Below, one piece after another: positions 34,679-43,728 of a stretch of DNA of 64,000 bases; the stretch's first letter is position 1; each line of letters opens with the position of its first letter. The position numbers were made by a program, and so were the translations under genes. The stretch spans positions 1 through 64,000 of the forward strand of contig JAQQAR010000062.1 of assembly GCA_028532765.1 (NCBI GenBank), written 5' to 3'. The stretch comes from Sphaerochaetaceae bacterium. Its GTDB lineage: Bacteria; Spirochaetota; Spirochaetia; Sphaerochaetales; Sphaerochaetaceae. The notes beneath the pieces were generated by a model. It made no database searches and was not told where the DNA came from. It saw nothing but the letters and a program-made list of their open reading frames with translations.

Positions 34679-36613
34679 GTGGCAACCTTACAAGTCCAAC
34701 GTGTACACCTGGCTTTTGGGGACAGGGATATCCTGAAGGATGTCTCCTTTACCCTGAATGAACAGAGCAGGAGTGCACTGGCAGGAGGAAACGGCAGCGG
34801 TAAATCCACGTTGCTGAAGGTAATCAGTTCTCAGATGAGTGCCGATGACCTGCAGGTTTCCACCTCCAAGAACCTCAGAATCTCCTATCTTCCCCAAAGT
34901 GATATTGTCTTCAATGCGGGAACCGTCTACCAGGAAGTGGAGAAAGCGTTCTCCCGGTTCCAGGAACTGAGCAGGGAACAACATGCAATTGAAACCCAGC
35001 TTGCTGACAGCGATCCTACTGTTTCCACCGAACCACTTTTGCACCGTCTTGCAGAAATTCAGGAGTACCTGCTCGTGCAGGGGTATTTCTCACGCAAACA
35101 GACGATTGAACAGGTTCTGCTCGGTCTCGGATTTACCATGGCAGACATGAACCGTCTTTGCAGTGAGTTCTCAGGGGGATGGCAGATGCGTATCGCCCTA
35201 GCAAAAATCCTGGTTGAGAATCCTGACATCATGTTGCTTGATGAACCTACGAACTACCTCGATATCGAGGCCATTTATTGGTTGAAGAACTATCTGAAAG
35301 TCTACGAGGGTGGATTGATGATCGTAAGCCATGACCAAGGTTTTCTTGATGAGACAGTCAGGGAAGTCTATGAGCTGTTTGCAGGGACCCTCAAACGCTA
35401 TAGCGGCAACTACAGTGCATATATCAAGCAGCGCGAACTGGAGATAAAGCAACTGGAAGCTGCCTATAAACTTCAGCAGGATCAACTGCAGAAGACTGAG
35501 CAATTCATTGAAAAGTTCCGTTACAAGGCCACCAAGAGCAAACAGGTACAGAGTAGGATAAAGATGCTGGAAAAACTGGAATTGGTGGAAGTCCCATCCC
35601 ATTTGAAGCAGCTCTCTTTCACCTTCCCCCCTGCCCCGCACAGTGGCAATGATGTCATTATCATTGACCAATTAAGCAAACGCTATGGGCAGCAGGTCAT
35701 CTTTGAGGATTTCTCGTTTCTTGCCAGTAAAGGGGAACGGATTGCAGTTACCGGAAAGAACGGTGCCGGAAAATCGACTCTCTTAAGGATGCTCAGCGGG
35801 CAAGACGGTGAATATGAGGGAACAATCAGACTGGGAAGCGGTGTAAGTATCGGATACTTCGCTCAGGACACAGAGAAAACGCTCAATCCCAAGAATACCG
35901 TACTGGAAGAGGTCTCCAGTGTCGCTGCGACCAATGACCTCCCAAAACTGCGTACCTACCTGGGATCATTCCTGTTCAGTGGGGATGATGTATTCAAATC
36001 GGTTTCCGTGTTGAGTGGAGGAGAGCGAAGCCGGCTTGCATTGCTCAAGATCCTCCTGCATCCGGTCAATCTGCTAATTCTCGATGAGCCCACCAACCAC
36101 CTGGACATCAACGCAAAGGAAATGTTGCTGGAGGCACTGAAGCAGTATGACGGTACCATGATCTTTGTCAGCCATGATGCATATTTCATTGAACACATTG
36201 CCTCAAAGATTCTCTACCTCACGAATGACAATCCCCCTGAGCTCTTTGAAGGAGACTACTCCTATTTCTCCTACAAGCTGGAACAGAAGGAAAAGGTAGA
36301 GAAACAGAGTTCCCCAACCACCCAAAGCGAGAGTAAGCAAGCACGCTCGTACAAGGAAGCAAACAGGATGAGAAATCGGCTTGGCACGCTGCAACGCCAA
36401 AGCGAAAAGCTTCTGGAAAACCATGAGAAACTGGAGGCATCAATCGCCTTGGTGGAAGCGGAAATGGCGAAGGAAGAGAATTACAGTGACGCCCAGACCA
36501 TCACCAGTTTGGTGAAAAAGAAGGAAACACTCAGCGAGCAGTTGCACGCTGAGGAGCATGCTTGGCTTGAGCTGAGCGAAGAAATAGAGGAGCTGGAGGC
36601 AGAAATTGGCTGA
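34679..36613 (+). CDS. ABC-F family ATPase (ribosome-associated)
   Basis: Cytosolic protein of 644 aa with two ABC ATPase domains and no membrane part. Domain 1: GGNGSGKST (about 38-46), EFSGGW signature and LLDEPTNYLD. Domain 2: TGKNGAGKST (about 357-366), LSGGERSR and LILDEPTNHLD. The linker (about 245-310) is charged and helical, and the C-terminal 90 residues form a coiled coil (KLLENHEKLEA..., ELSEEIEELEAEI). ABC-F proteins act at the ribosomal E site in translation rescue or antibiotic protection. GTG 34679 has AAGGAG 7 nt upstream and is preferred to an in-frame ATG at 34586. Confidence 0.92.
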   Translation: MATLQVQRVHLAFGDRDILKDVSFTLNEQSRSALAGGNGSGKSTLLKVISSQMSADDLQVSTSKNLRISYLPQSDIVFNAGTVYQEVEKAFSRFQELSREQHAIETQLADSDPTVSTEPLLHRLAEIQEYLLVQGYFSRKQTIEQVLLGLGFTMADMNRLCSEFSGGWQMRIALAKILVENPDIMLLDEPTNYLDIEAIYWLKNYLKVYEGGLMIVSHDQGFLDETVREVYELFAGTLKRYSGNYSAYIKQRELEIKQLEAAYKLQQDQLQKTEQFIEKFRYKATKSKQVQSRIKMLEKLELVEVPSHLKQLSFTFPPAPHSGNDVIIIDQLSKRYGQQVIFEDFSFLASKGERIAVTGKNGAGKSTLLRMLSGQDGEYEGTIRLGSGVSIGYFAQDTEKTLNPKNTVLEEVSSVAATNDLPKLRTYLGSFLFSGDDVFKSVSVLSGGERSRLALLKILLHPVNLLILDEPTNHLDINAKEMLLEALKQYDGTMIFVSHDAYFIEHIASKILYLTNDNPPELFEGDYSYFSYKLEQKEKVEKQSSPTTQSESKQARSYKEANRMRNRLGTLQRQSEKLLENHEKLEASIALVEAEMAKEENYSDAQTITSLVKKKETLSEQLHAEEHAWLELSEEIEELEAEIG

Positions 36614-37193
36614 TTTTGCTACACTACTACCGTCTATGATACTGGCAAGTGGATCAGTAGCACGCAAGGCTTTGCTCGAATCACTTGGAGTGACCGTGAA
36701 GGTATTCAAAACCGGGTGCGATGAAACCCACGACGAAACTGATCCAGCAATAGTCACAGAACTGCTTGCAAGACGAAAACTGGCATCCTTTCAGGGTATT
36801 CACCCAGTCTTTGAGATGCCCGTACTCTGCTGTGATACCATGATCTCCTTCCAAGGCTCCCTGATCGGAAAACCCAAGGACAGACAGGAAGCTTTCTCCC
36901 AACTGTCCCTCTTTGATGGAAAGAAGCATGAAGTGCACTCAGGATGGGCCCTGTGGTATCAAGAAAAGGTATTGAGCGGGACAGATCTGGCCGTGGTTTC
37001 CTTCAAAAACCTTGGTCCAGACAGAATTGCCTCCTATCTGGAAACAGAGGAATGGAGAGGAGCTGCTGGCTCCTATCGTCTCCAGGGAGATGGCCGGAAA
37101 TTGGTTGAAAGAATCGATGGTGATGAAGCTACTGTGATAGGCTTGCCATTGTTACAAATTTCTGAAATACTGGGTGAACCTTTGTTCGTATAG
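36606..37193 (+). CDS. maf: Maf-like nucleotide pyrophosphatase
   Basis: Small house-cleaning pyrophosphatase (195 aa) acting on dTTP, UTP or modified nucleotides. Family motifs: ILASGSVARKALLESLG (usual SPRR varies to VARK), the DET segment (about 39-45), CCDTMISFQGSLIGKP (about 75-90, usually ADT) and EEWRGAAGSYRLQG (about 150-163). The TTG start at 36606 has GGAGG 7 nt upstream and overlaps the ABC-F stop by 8 nt; ATG 36636 would cut into the N-terminal strand. Confidence 0.85.
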   Translation: MADFATLLPSMILASGSVARKALLESLGVTVKVFKTGCDETHDETDPAIVTELLARRKLASFQGIHPVFEMPVLCCDTMISFQGSLIGKPKDRQEAFSQLSLFDGKKHEVHSGWALWYQEKVLSGTDLAVVSFKNLGPDRIASYLETEEWRGAAGSYRLQGDGRKLVERIDGDEATVIGLPLLQISEILGEPLFV

Positions 37194-37289
37194 TGACAGA
37201 GGAATCTCCACCCTAGAGGTGAGTAATAGTAGAAGGGTGACGCACAAATCAAGGCCAATAGGTCGATTGTGTTGTCAGACAGGAGGATT

Positions 37290-38204
37290 ATGTCCGTAGT
37301 AACCATGAAGAGCCTGCTCGAGTCAGGCGTACATTTCGGCCACCAGACAAAAAGGTGGAACCCCAAGATGGCCCGTTTCATTTTCAGCCAGAGAAACGGC
37401 ATTCATATCATTGACCTGCAGAAAACATCTGCCTGCATCGTAGAAGCATATGACGCTGTACGTGCAATTGTTAAGCAGGGCAAGCCTATTCTGTTCGTAG
37501 GAACCAAGAAACAGGCCCAGCAGGCTATTGAAGCTGAAGCAAAGCGCTGTGGCATGCCTTACATCAACAACCGTTGGCTCGGTGGAATGCTGACCAACTT
37601 TTCAACCATCAAGAAGTCCATCGCAACACTCAAGAAGATTGAGAAGATGGAAATCGATGGTACTTTTGAATCCCTTACCAAGAAAGAAGTCTCCTTGCTT
37701 ACCAAGCAGAAGGCAAAACTGGAAAAGAACCTTGGTGGTATCAAGGACATGAAAGAACTCCCAGGAGCCCTCTTCATTATCGATACCAAGAAGGAAGCTA
37801 TCGCTGTCACTGAGGCAAAGCGCCTGGGTATCCCTGTTATTGCAGTAGTCGATACCAACTGTGACCCCACTGATATCACCTACCCCATCCCCGGAAACGA
37901 TGACGCCATCCGTGCCATCAGCCTCTTTGTTGAAATCATTGCCAACGCAGTTGTCGATGCTGACAACGAAGCTGGTATCCAGATCATTGAAGCCCTTGGT
38001 GGTGATGATGAGGAAGAAAAGGTAGAAGAGACTGAGGAAAAGGCAGAAGAGACCGAAGAAATTGTCTTCTCCACTGAAGAGGGTGCCGAATTCTCCAAGT
38101 TCGAAGAGAAAGAGAACGTAGAGAAGGAAGAAGTGAAAGAAACTGAGGAAGAAACTGAATCAGAAGACCTCCTCGTTGACGAAGAAACCCTGTACAAAGA
38201 CTAA
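37290..38204 (+). CDS. rpsB: 30S ribosomal protein S2 with acidic C-terminal tail
   Basis: Ribosomal protein of 304 aa. The N-terminal 230 residues are standard S2 ([57 protein letters not shown]). The last about 70 residues are a low-complexity Glu-rich tail ([13 protein letters not shown] and similar), not found in most S2. ATG 37290 follows AGGAGG closely. The 96-nt leader from maf contains a possible hairpin (CACCCT 37209-37214 with AGGGTG 37234-37239). tsf follows after 10 nt, the usual rpsB-tsf operon. Confidence 0.96.
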   Translation: MSVVTMKSLLESGVHFGHQTKRWNPKMARFIFSQRNGIHIIDLQKTSACIVEAYDAVRAIVKQGKPILFVGTKKQAQQAIEAEAKRCGMPYINNRWLGGMLTNFSTIKKSIATLKKIEKMEIDGTFESLTKKEVSLLTKQKAKLEKNLGGIKDMKELPGALFIIDTKKEAIAVTEAKRLGIPVIAVVDTNCDPTDITYPIPGNDDAIRAISLFVEIIANAVVDADNEAGIQIIEALGGDDEEEKVEETEEKAEETEEIVFSTEEGAEFSKFEEKENVEKEEVKETEEETESEDLLVDEETLYKD

Positions 38205-38214
38205 GGAGTGAAGC

Positions 38215-39066
38215 ATGGCAATTACCGCTGAAGTAGTAAAAAAACTGCGCGATATTACCGGCGCAGGAATGATGGATTGCAAGAAAGCACTGACCCAGTC
38301 AAACGGCGACTTCGCCGCTGCTGAGAAAATTCTTAAAGAGATGGGTCTCGCCGCTGTTGCAAAGCGCCAGGACCGCGCAACCAACAACGGTCGTGTGTTC
38401 GTGAAAGTCGGGAAAGACAAGGCCGTTATGGTCGAGCTTTCCTGTGAAACAGACTTTGTTGCCAGCAATGACCAGTTCGCTGAACTCGGAAACAACATCT
38501 GTGCAGTAGCACTTGAGAAAGGTTACAGTGAGATCAACGAGGAACTGGAAGGCATGGTCACTGATTTGATCACCATCATCAAGGAAAACATGGCGCTCAA
38601 GCAGCTTCACGTTTTCGAGGTTGGTGAGAATGAGTTTGCCAGCACCTATGTCCACGGCAATGGTGCACTTGCTGTCCTGGTAATGTTCAAATCTGATGAC
38701 AAGACGATTTTCGAGAATGATTTGGTCAAGGAGTTCGCCAACGATTGTGCATTGCATGTTGCTGCGTTCACCCCTTCCTATCTCAATACCGATGCTGTCG
38801 ATGCTGACTATATCAAGGAACAGACTGAGATCTTCACTGCACAGGCTGAGAAGCTTGGCAAGCCTGCAAAGGTTATTGAAGGTATCGTCAAGGGCAAGCT
38901 GAACAAGCACCTCAGTGAGATCTGCTTCCTGCAGCAGCCGTTCGTAAAGGACGACTCCATGTCTGTAGAGAAGAAGGCAAATGAGGTTGGCAAGGCAGCT
39001 GGTGCTTCCTTGGAAATCGTTAACTATGCATTTCTGCGCGCTGGTGCTGCATCCTGCAGCGTCTGA
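38215..39066 (+). CDS. tsf: Elongation factor Ts
   Basis: Guanine-nucleotide exchange factor for EF-Tu, 283 aa. The N-terminal UBA-like domain (AEVVKKLRDITGAGMMDCKKAL) and the exchange motif (VELSCETDFVASNDQF, about 64-79) are intact, followed by two core subdomains and a terminal QPFVKDDSMSVEK segment. RBS GGAG precedes the ATG. It ends just before a strong terminator. Confidence 0.97.
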   Translation: MAITAEVVKKLRDITGAGMMDCKKALTQSNGDFAAAEKILKEMGLAAVAKRQDRATNNGRVFVKVGKDKAVMVELSCETDFVASNDQFAELGNNICAVALEKGYSEINEELEGMVTDLITIIKENMALKQLHVFEVGENEFASTYVHGNGALAVLVMFKSDDKTIFENDLVKEFANDCALHVAAFTPSYLNTDAVDADYIKEQTEIFTAQAEKLGKPAKVIEGIVKGKLNKHLSEICFLQQPFVKDDSMSVEKKANEVGKAAGASLEIVNYAFLRAGAASCSV

Positions 39067-39082
39067 GCGTAGTCGCTTGATA

Positions 39083-39116
39083 CGAACCGCTCACGCCTTG
39101 TGAGCGGTCGTTTTAT
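39083..39116 (+). terminator. Terminator after rpsB-tsf
   Basis: A perfect 9-bp stem (39086-39094 with 39100-39108), loop GCCTT, then TTTTATT. It ends only 12 nt before the frr start, so frr expression needs readthrough or a promoter within this stretch. Confidence 0.8.
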
Positions 39117-39127
39117 TGGAGATGAGT

Positions 39128-39682
39128 ATGCAACAGGTATTGGACACATGTGAAAGTAAGATGCAAAAAAGTCTTGAGAGTCTCTCAAGGGATTTTGCCG
39201 GTCTGCGCACTGGTCGTGCTTCAGCCTCTTTGTTGGAGAAGATTCGAGTAGACTATTATGGTGCAGAAACGCCGATCAACCAGGTCGCAACCATCAGCAT
39301 TCCTGAGGCTAGGACAATCGTTATCCAGCCTTGGGACAAGAGTGTTCTCGGTGCAATTGAAAAGGCTATCCTCAAGAGTGATCTTGGACTTCCCCCGAAC
39401 AATGATGGAAAGTTGATCAGATTGAATTTTCCACCATTGAATGAAGAGAGACGCAAGCAGCTGGTGAAGAACGCCAAGTCTACTGCTGAGCAGAGCAAGG
39501 TTGCTATCCGAAACATCAGGCGTGAAGCGATTGATGAGCTGAAGAAGCTGCAGAAAAATGGCGATATCAGCGAGGATGAGCTTAAGGATGGTGAAAGCAA
39601 AATCCAGAAGATGACAGACTCCCATGTCGAACAGATCACCTCCCTCTCCGATGAGAAGGAGAAGGAAATAATGGAGATCTAG
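39128..39682 (+). CDS. frr: Ribosome recycling factor
   Basis: Splits post-termination ribosomes with EF-G; 184 aa, the usual length. Motifs: FAGLRTGRASASLLEKI (about 27-43), VDYYGAETPINQVA, and the long helical hairpin LNFPPLNEERRKQLVKNAK. ATG 39128 is chosen because GGAG lies 6 nt upstream; ATG 39122 is the alternative. The spdEFG2-like factor at 13996 would be its likely partner. uppS follows 3 nt after the stop. Confidence 0.96.
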   Translation: MQQVLDTCESKMQKSLESLSRDFAGLRTGRASASLLEKIRVDYYGAETPINQVATISIPEARTIVIQPWDKSVLGAIEKAILKSDLGLPPNNDGKLIRLNFPPLNEERRKQLVKNAKSTAEQSKVAIRNIRREAIDELKKLQKNGDISEDELKDGESKIQKMTDSHVEQITSLSDEKEKEIMEI

Positions 39683-39685
39683 AGT

Positions 39686-40384
39686 ATGGAGAGAAAACCT
39701 GTTGTCCCTGTCCATCTGGGTATCATTATGGATGGTAACGGACGTTGGGCGCAAAAACGCTCACTGCCGAGAACCGCCGGACACCTGGAAGGATTGAAAG
39801 CTGTTAAACGGGTCATCCGTGAAGCTTCCGAACAGGGCATCGGGTTTGTCACATTCTACGCTTTCTCTACGGAGAACTGGAAACGAAGTGAGCAAGAGGT
39901 TTCCTATCTAATGCATCTCTTTGTTTCCAAGCTCCATGGGGAGATTGGTTACTATAATCGTCATGGAATCCGCATTCTGGTACGAGGTGATCTTAGCGGT
40001 CTCCCTGCACAAGTGCAACAGGCTGTAGCCACCACTGTCCAAGAGACAAGCAACAATACCACAATTACTGCAATTATTGCGCTCAATTATGGTGGACGGG
40101 ATGAAATCTGTCGGGCGGTCAACCAATTCATGGCAACCTATCCCGGAGAGGCGATTACAGAGACCTTGCTCGCCAGCAATTTGGACTTGCCTCACATCCC
40201 CCCAGTCGATATGATAGTGAGAAGTGCAAATGAAAAACGCCTGAGTAATTTTTTACTCTGGGACAGCGCATACGCTGAACTTGCATTCTATGAAAAATTA
40301 TGGCCTGATTGGGATGCAGAAGACATCCAGAGAATCTGTAAGGATTATGGAAAACGGGTTAGAAAATTTGGGGGGGTACAATGA
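39686..40384 (+). CDS. uppS: Undecaprenyl diphosphate synthase
   Basis: cis-Prenyltransferase of 232 aa making the C55 lipid carrier for cell-wall synthesis. The catalytic HLGIIMDGNGRWA segment (Asp about 17), FYAFSTENWKRS (about 64-75) and ALNYGGRDEI are intact. The diphosphate-binding RTSGE motif reads RSANEKRLSNFLLW, a mild variant. RBS GGAG precedes the ATG and the stop overlaps the cdsA start by 4 nt. Confidence 0.96.
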   Translation: MERKPVVPVHLGIIMDGNGRWAQKRSLPRTAGHLEGLKAVKRVIREASEQGIGFVTFYAFSTENWKRSEQEVSYLMHLFVSKLHGEIGYYNRHGIRILVRGDLSGLPAQVQQAVATTVQETSNNTTITAIIALNYGGRDEICRAVNQFMATYPGEAITETLLASNLDLPHIPPVDMIVRSANEKRLSNFLLWDSAYAELAFYEKLWPDWDAEDIQRICKDYGKRVRKFGGVQ

Positions 40385-41220
40385 CATCAATGGGAAAGCG
40401 GGTTCTCACCACAGTAATAACCCTTCCAACACTTTTTATCATTATTTTCTTGTTGCCCCATAACTCCTATCTGGCCCTCTCCCTATTGGCTGTGGTGACT
40501 GCAACCTATGGTGCGAAAGAATTGAAGGCGTTGTACGAAAAAGCAGAACATACCACCCTTCATATTTCCCCCTGGGCTATCGGATTGCTTCCTCTCGCTC
40601 AGTGGATTGAAATTGCCCATGCACCAAACTTGCCCTTGGTGGATCTGACCGTTGTATTGCTGGCACTCTTTTTCTTCAGCATGGAACTACGTCACGGGGA
40701 CAAGGACTCATTTGCAAAATCACTCTCCCGAATTGGTGGAGAGAGTCTCCTTATCCTCTATCCTGGAATACTCATTACATTCATCCAACGAATCCTTACC
40801 CTATCCCATCCATCTGCATCCTTGGTCTTGTTCTTCCTGCTGGTCTTTGGGAATGATATCTTTGCATTCGTCTTTGGCATGTCCATGGGAAGAAACAACA
40901 AGGGAATCATCAAGGTTAGCCCGAACAAGAGTTTGGCAGGTTTTATCGGGGGAACGCTCAGTGCCATGGTCCTCGCAGTACTGTTCTGCTTGTTCGTTCC
41001 AGGTATTAAAGAGGACATCCCCATCTGGATGGCATTGCTCCTAGGATTTGCAACCTCATCTGCTGCCAACATTGGAGACTTGATCGAGAGTGCGTTCAAA
41101 CGTTCTGCACAGGTCAAGGACAGCGGATCCCTTATCCCAGGCCGAGGAGGCCTATTGGACTCCATCGACTCCATGCTTGCCAGTGCTCCTATCTTCTGGC
41201 TCCTGCTTACACTTTTCTAA
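40381..41220 (+). CDS. cdsA: Phosphatidate cytidylyltransferase
   Basis: Membrane enzyme of 279 aa making CDP-diacylglycerol. About eight hydrophobic helices are visible. The C-terminal signature appears as ESAFKRSAQVKDSGSLIPGR followed by GGLLDSIDS (about 232-262); the usual DRxD reads DSID. It overlaps uppS by 4 nt and dxr begins 4 nt after its stop. Confidence 0.95.
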   Translation: MTSMGKRVLTTVITLPTLFIIIFLLPHNSYLALSLLAVVTATYGAKELKALYEKAEHTTLHISPWAIGLLPLAQWIEIAHAPNLPLVDLTVVLLALFFFSMELRHGDKDSFAKSLSRIGGESLLILYPGILITFIQRILTLSHPSASLVLFFLLVFGNDIFAFVFGMSMGRNNKGIIKVSPNKSLAGFIGGTLSAMVLAVLFCLFVPGIKEDIPIWMALLLGFATSSAANIGDLIESAFKRSAQVKDSGSLIPGRGGLLDSIDSMLASAPIFWLLLTLF

Positions 41221-41224
41221 TGGT

Positions 41225-42340
41225 ATGAAACGGATAATAATCCTTGGCTGTACCGGCAGTATCGGTACCACGACACTTCAGGCAATCCGAAGCAGAGCCC
41301 TCCCCTTCAAGGTGGTGGGCCTTTCCAGCAATACCCGGTCAAAAGAATTGCTCTCCTTGGCCCATGAATTCCAGGCAGAAGCAATCTGTACCACTGGATC
41401 TACCTTAACGGAAATCGTGGGAGTGAGATCTTATGCAGGCTTCGATGGCCTGGAAGAGATGTTACATTCCCTTGAAGCGGATATGGTACTGAATGCCATT
41501 GCAGGATTCGAGGGACTTAAAGCCTCCCTCTCTGCACTCAGGTGCGGATTTGACCTAGCTCTTGCAAATAAGGAAAGTGTGGTATGTGCAGGGTCCTACC
41601 TTTTTGATGTAGCAAAGCAACATGGGGCATCCATCATTCCTGTTGACAGCGAACACTCTGCCATCTGGGAATTGATGAAAGGAAGGGACCCCAATTCAAT
41701 TTCAAGCTTGATCCTTACCGCTAGTGGAGGTCCTTTCAGGACTCTGCCAAAGAAGGATTTCGCTTCCATCACTGTTGAAAAGGCCCTAGCCCATCCCACA
41801 TGGGATATGGGAAAGAAGATAACCATCGACAGCGCAACCTTGGCAAACAAGGCCCTTGAGGTAATTGAAGCCTCATACCTCTTCAATGTAGATGCCGATA
41901 CAATTGAGGTGGTCATCCACCCAGAGTCCATCGTACACTCCATGGTACGCTCCATAGACGGTGCAGTGTATGCACAGATGGGCAATCCAGACATGACACT
42001 CCCGATCATCAATGCACTGGGAGCAGGACATGCATCGCTTGTCTCTCCATTGGATTTCACCGATCTCACCCTCCACTTCTCCAAACCCGACTATGAGCGG
42101 TTCCCTCTCCTTTCCTTGGCGTTCTCCATTTTACGAAGAGGAGGCTCCTCTGCCCTTGCTTTCAATGCAGCGGATGAGATAGCTGTACATGCCTTCCTGA
42201 AAGGAGATATTTCCTATCCCAAGATGATCGAGGTAGTCCAGAGGACGCTGGAACATGCATGGAGTGAGAGCGTAGGGAGTTTTGAAGAGACCCTCGCCCT
42301 TGACAAACAAGCCCGGAATATTGCAAGAAGTTACCTATGA
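41225..42340 (+). CDS. dxr: 1-deoxy-D-xylulose 5-phosphate reductoisomerase
   Basis: NADPH-dependent enzyme of 371 aa, second step of the MEP isoprenoid pathway. Features: LGCTGSIGTTTL (about 6-17), ANKESVVCAG (about 117-126), PVDSEHSAIWEL (metal Asp and Glu, about 139-150), TASGGPFR, and WDMGKKITIDSATLANK. No ribosome-binding site precedes ATG 41225, so translation is probably coupled to cdsA. The product feeds uppS in the same operon. Confidence 0.96.
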   Translation: MKRIIILGCTGSIGTTTLQAIRSRALPFKVVGLSSNTRSKELLSLAHEFQAEAICTTGSTLTEIVGVRSYAGFDGLEEMLHSLEADMVLNAIAGFEGLKASLSALRCGFDLALANKESVVCAGSYLFDVAKQHGASIIPVDSEHSAIWELMKGRDPNSISSLILTASGGPFRTLPKKDFASITVEKALAHPTWDMGKKITIDSATLANKALEVIEASYLFNVDADTIEVVIHPESIVHSMVRSIDGAVYAQMGNPDMTLPIINALGAGHASLVSPLDFTDLTLHFSKPDYERFPLLSLAFSILRRGGSSALAFNAADEIAVHAFLKGDISYPKMIEVVQRTLEHAWSESVGSFEETLALDKQARNIARSYL

Positions 42341-43728
42341 GTGGAATAGCTGCCATCCTTATGAAATATCTCATAGGATTGGTCGGAATAACCATTGTAG
42401 TGGTCATCCATGAAATAGGGCATCTAGTGACCGCAAAACTCAATGGGATAGATGTCGAGGTGTTCTCGTTCGGTCTTGGTCCAAAGCTCCTAGCTACCCA
42501 GCACAAAGGTACTGAATACCGGATAAGCCTATTTCCATTGGGCGGGTATTGTCGACTCAAGGGGTCTGATGACCTGAGCCAAGCACTAATTCACAAGCAG
42601 AAACAATTCACACACACTGAGGAAGGGTCGCTCTTCTCCGCTCACCCAGCACGTAGAGTGCTTACCTATCTCAGTGGACCGATAGCCAATCTTCTCTTTG
42701 CCGCACTCCTATATGCCATACTTGCCAGCCTGCCTACACAGGTCATCACCAATGAGGCAGTGGTTGCCACCACTGCTGAATACCCTTCCCTATTCAACAA
42801 CCAGGAAAGCCCAGCCTATGAGGCCGGGATACGGAAAGGTGACAAGATCATCGCCCTAGGTGAAATACCGATTGATGACTGGCAAGCACTGGAGGCACAG
42901 CTTTCTGAAAGCCAGGGGCTTGAGCAGTTCACCATTAACCGAGAGGGAGCTACCTTCATGTTCATGGTACAGGGAACCCCAAAACCTGATGGAGGATATC
43001 GATACGGCTTGACCCCGATACAGGAACTGCAGGTAGGATCAGTACGCTATGGGAGCCCTGCCTACAGCCAAGGATTGCAAGAAGGGGATGTAATAGTTTC
43101 TGTAGCCGATATCCCTGTCATGAACCAACTCGATCTGCTTACCGTGCTGAACGACCATACAGAGGATGAAATCTCGATTACCGTTGAGGATACAAACGGA
43201 CAGAAGAGGGACTTACACTTCACGCCAGGTCGCAATGAAATGGGATCAATCGACCTTGGGTTTACACTCGCAGTAGAGACTAAAGAGGGCGAGAATGAGC
43301 GGTTCAGTCTCATAGGTGGGATTCGCAAGGGGTGGAATGTTGCAGAAGAGACCATTGCATCTCTGCGTAACTTGGTTTCACGAAGGGATACAGACCTCCG
43401 CTCCGAAGTTACAGGCATGGCTCGTTCCGCACTGATGATCGGGGATATCACCACCCTCGGGTTTGAGAGCAGCACAGCAAGTGGTATACGAGGATTGTTG
43501 TATCTCATGGGAGTGGTTTCCATCTCCCTTGCAGTGGTCAATCTACTCCCTATCCCTGCCTTTGATGGTGGACAGGTTATCATAGCAGGATTGGAGTGGA
43601 TTACCGGAAAACAGATGAAACCGAGAACCTACTATCATCTCCAACTCATGGGAGTTGCATTTGTCATTGTACTATTCTTGATTTTAACGCTTGCTGATGT
43701 GAGGCATTTTCTTGCCCTTAGGCGTTAG
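42337..43728 (+). CDS. rseP: RseP/site-2 zinc metalloprotease with PDZ domains
   Basis: Inner-membrane protease of 463 aa. The active site VVVIHEIGHLVTA (HEIGH about 22-26) is in the first helix and the second metal motif NLLPIPAFDGG is near residue 405. Two PDZ-like regions lie between (about 130-215 and 225-310). It cleaves membrane-bound anti-sigma factors or signal-peptide remnants in relatives; the target here is not shown. The start overlaps the dxr stop (ATGA). Its 3' end overlaps convergent dnaB by 11 nt. Confidence 0.95.
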   Translation: MSGIAAILMKYLIGLVGITIVVVIHEIGHLVTAKLNGIDVEVFSFGLGPKLLATQHKGTEYRISLFPLGGYCRLKGSDDLSQALIHKQKQFTHTEEGSLFSAHPARRVLTYLSGPIANLLFAALLYAILASLPTQVITNEAVVATTAEYPSLFNNQESPAYEAGIRKGDKIIALGEIPIDDWQALEAQLSESQGLEQFTINREGATFMFMVQGTPKPDGGYRYGLTPIQELQVGSVRYGSPAYSQGLQEGDVIVSVADIPVMNQLDLLTVLNDHTEDEISITVEDTNGQKRDLHFTPGRNEMGSIDLGFTLAVETKEGENERFSLIGGIRKGWNVAEETIASLRNLVSRRDTDLRSEVTGMARSALMIGDITTLGFESSTASGIRGLLYLMGVVSISLAVVNLLPIPAFDGGQVIIAGLEWITGKQMKPRTYYHLQLMGVAFVIVLFLILTLADVRHFLALRR

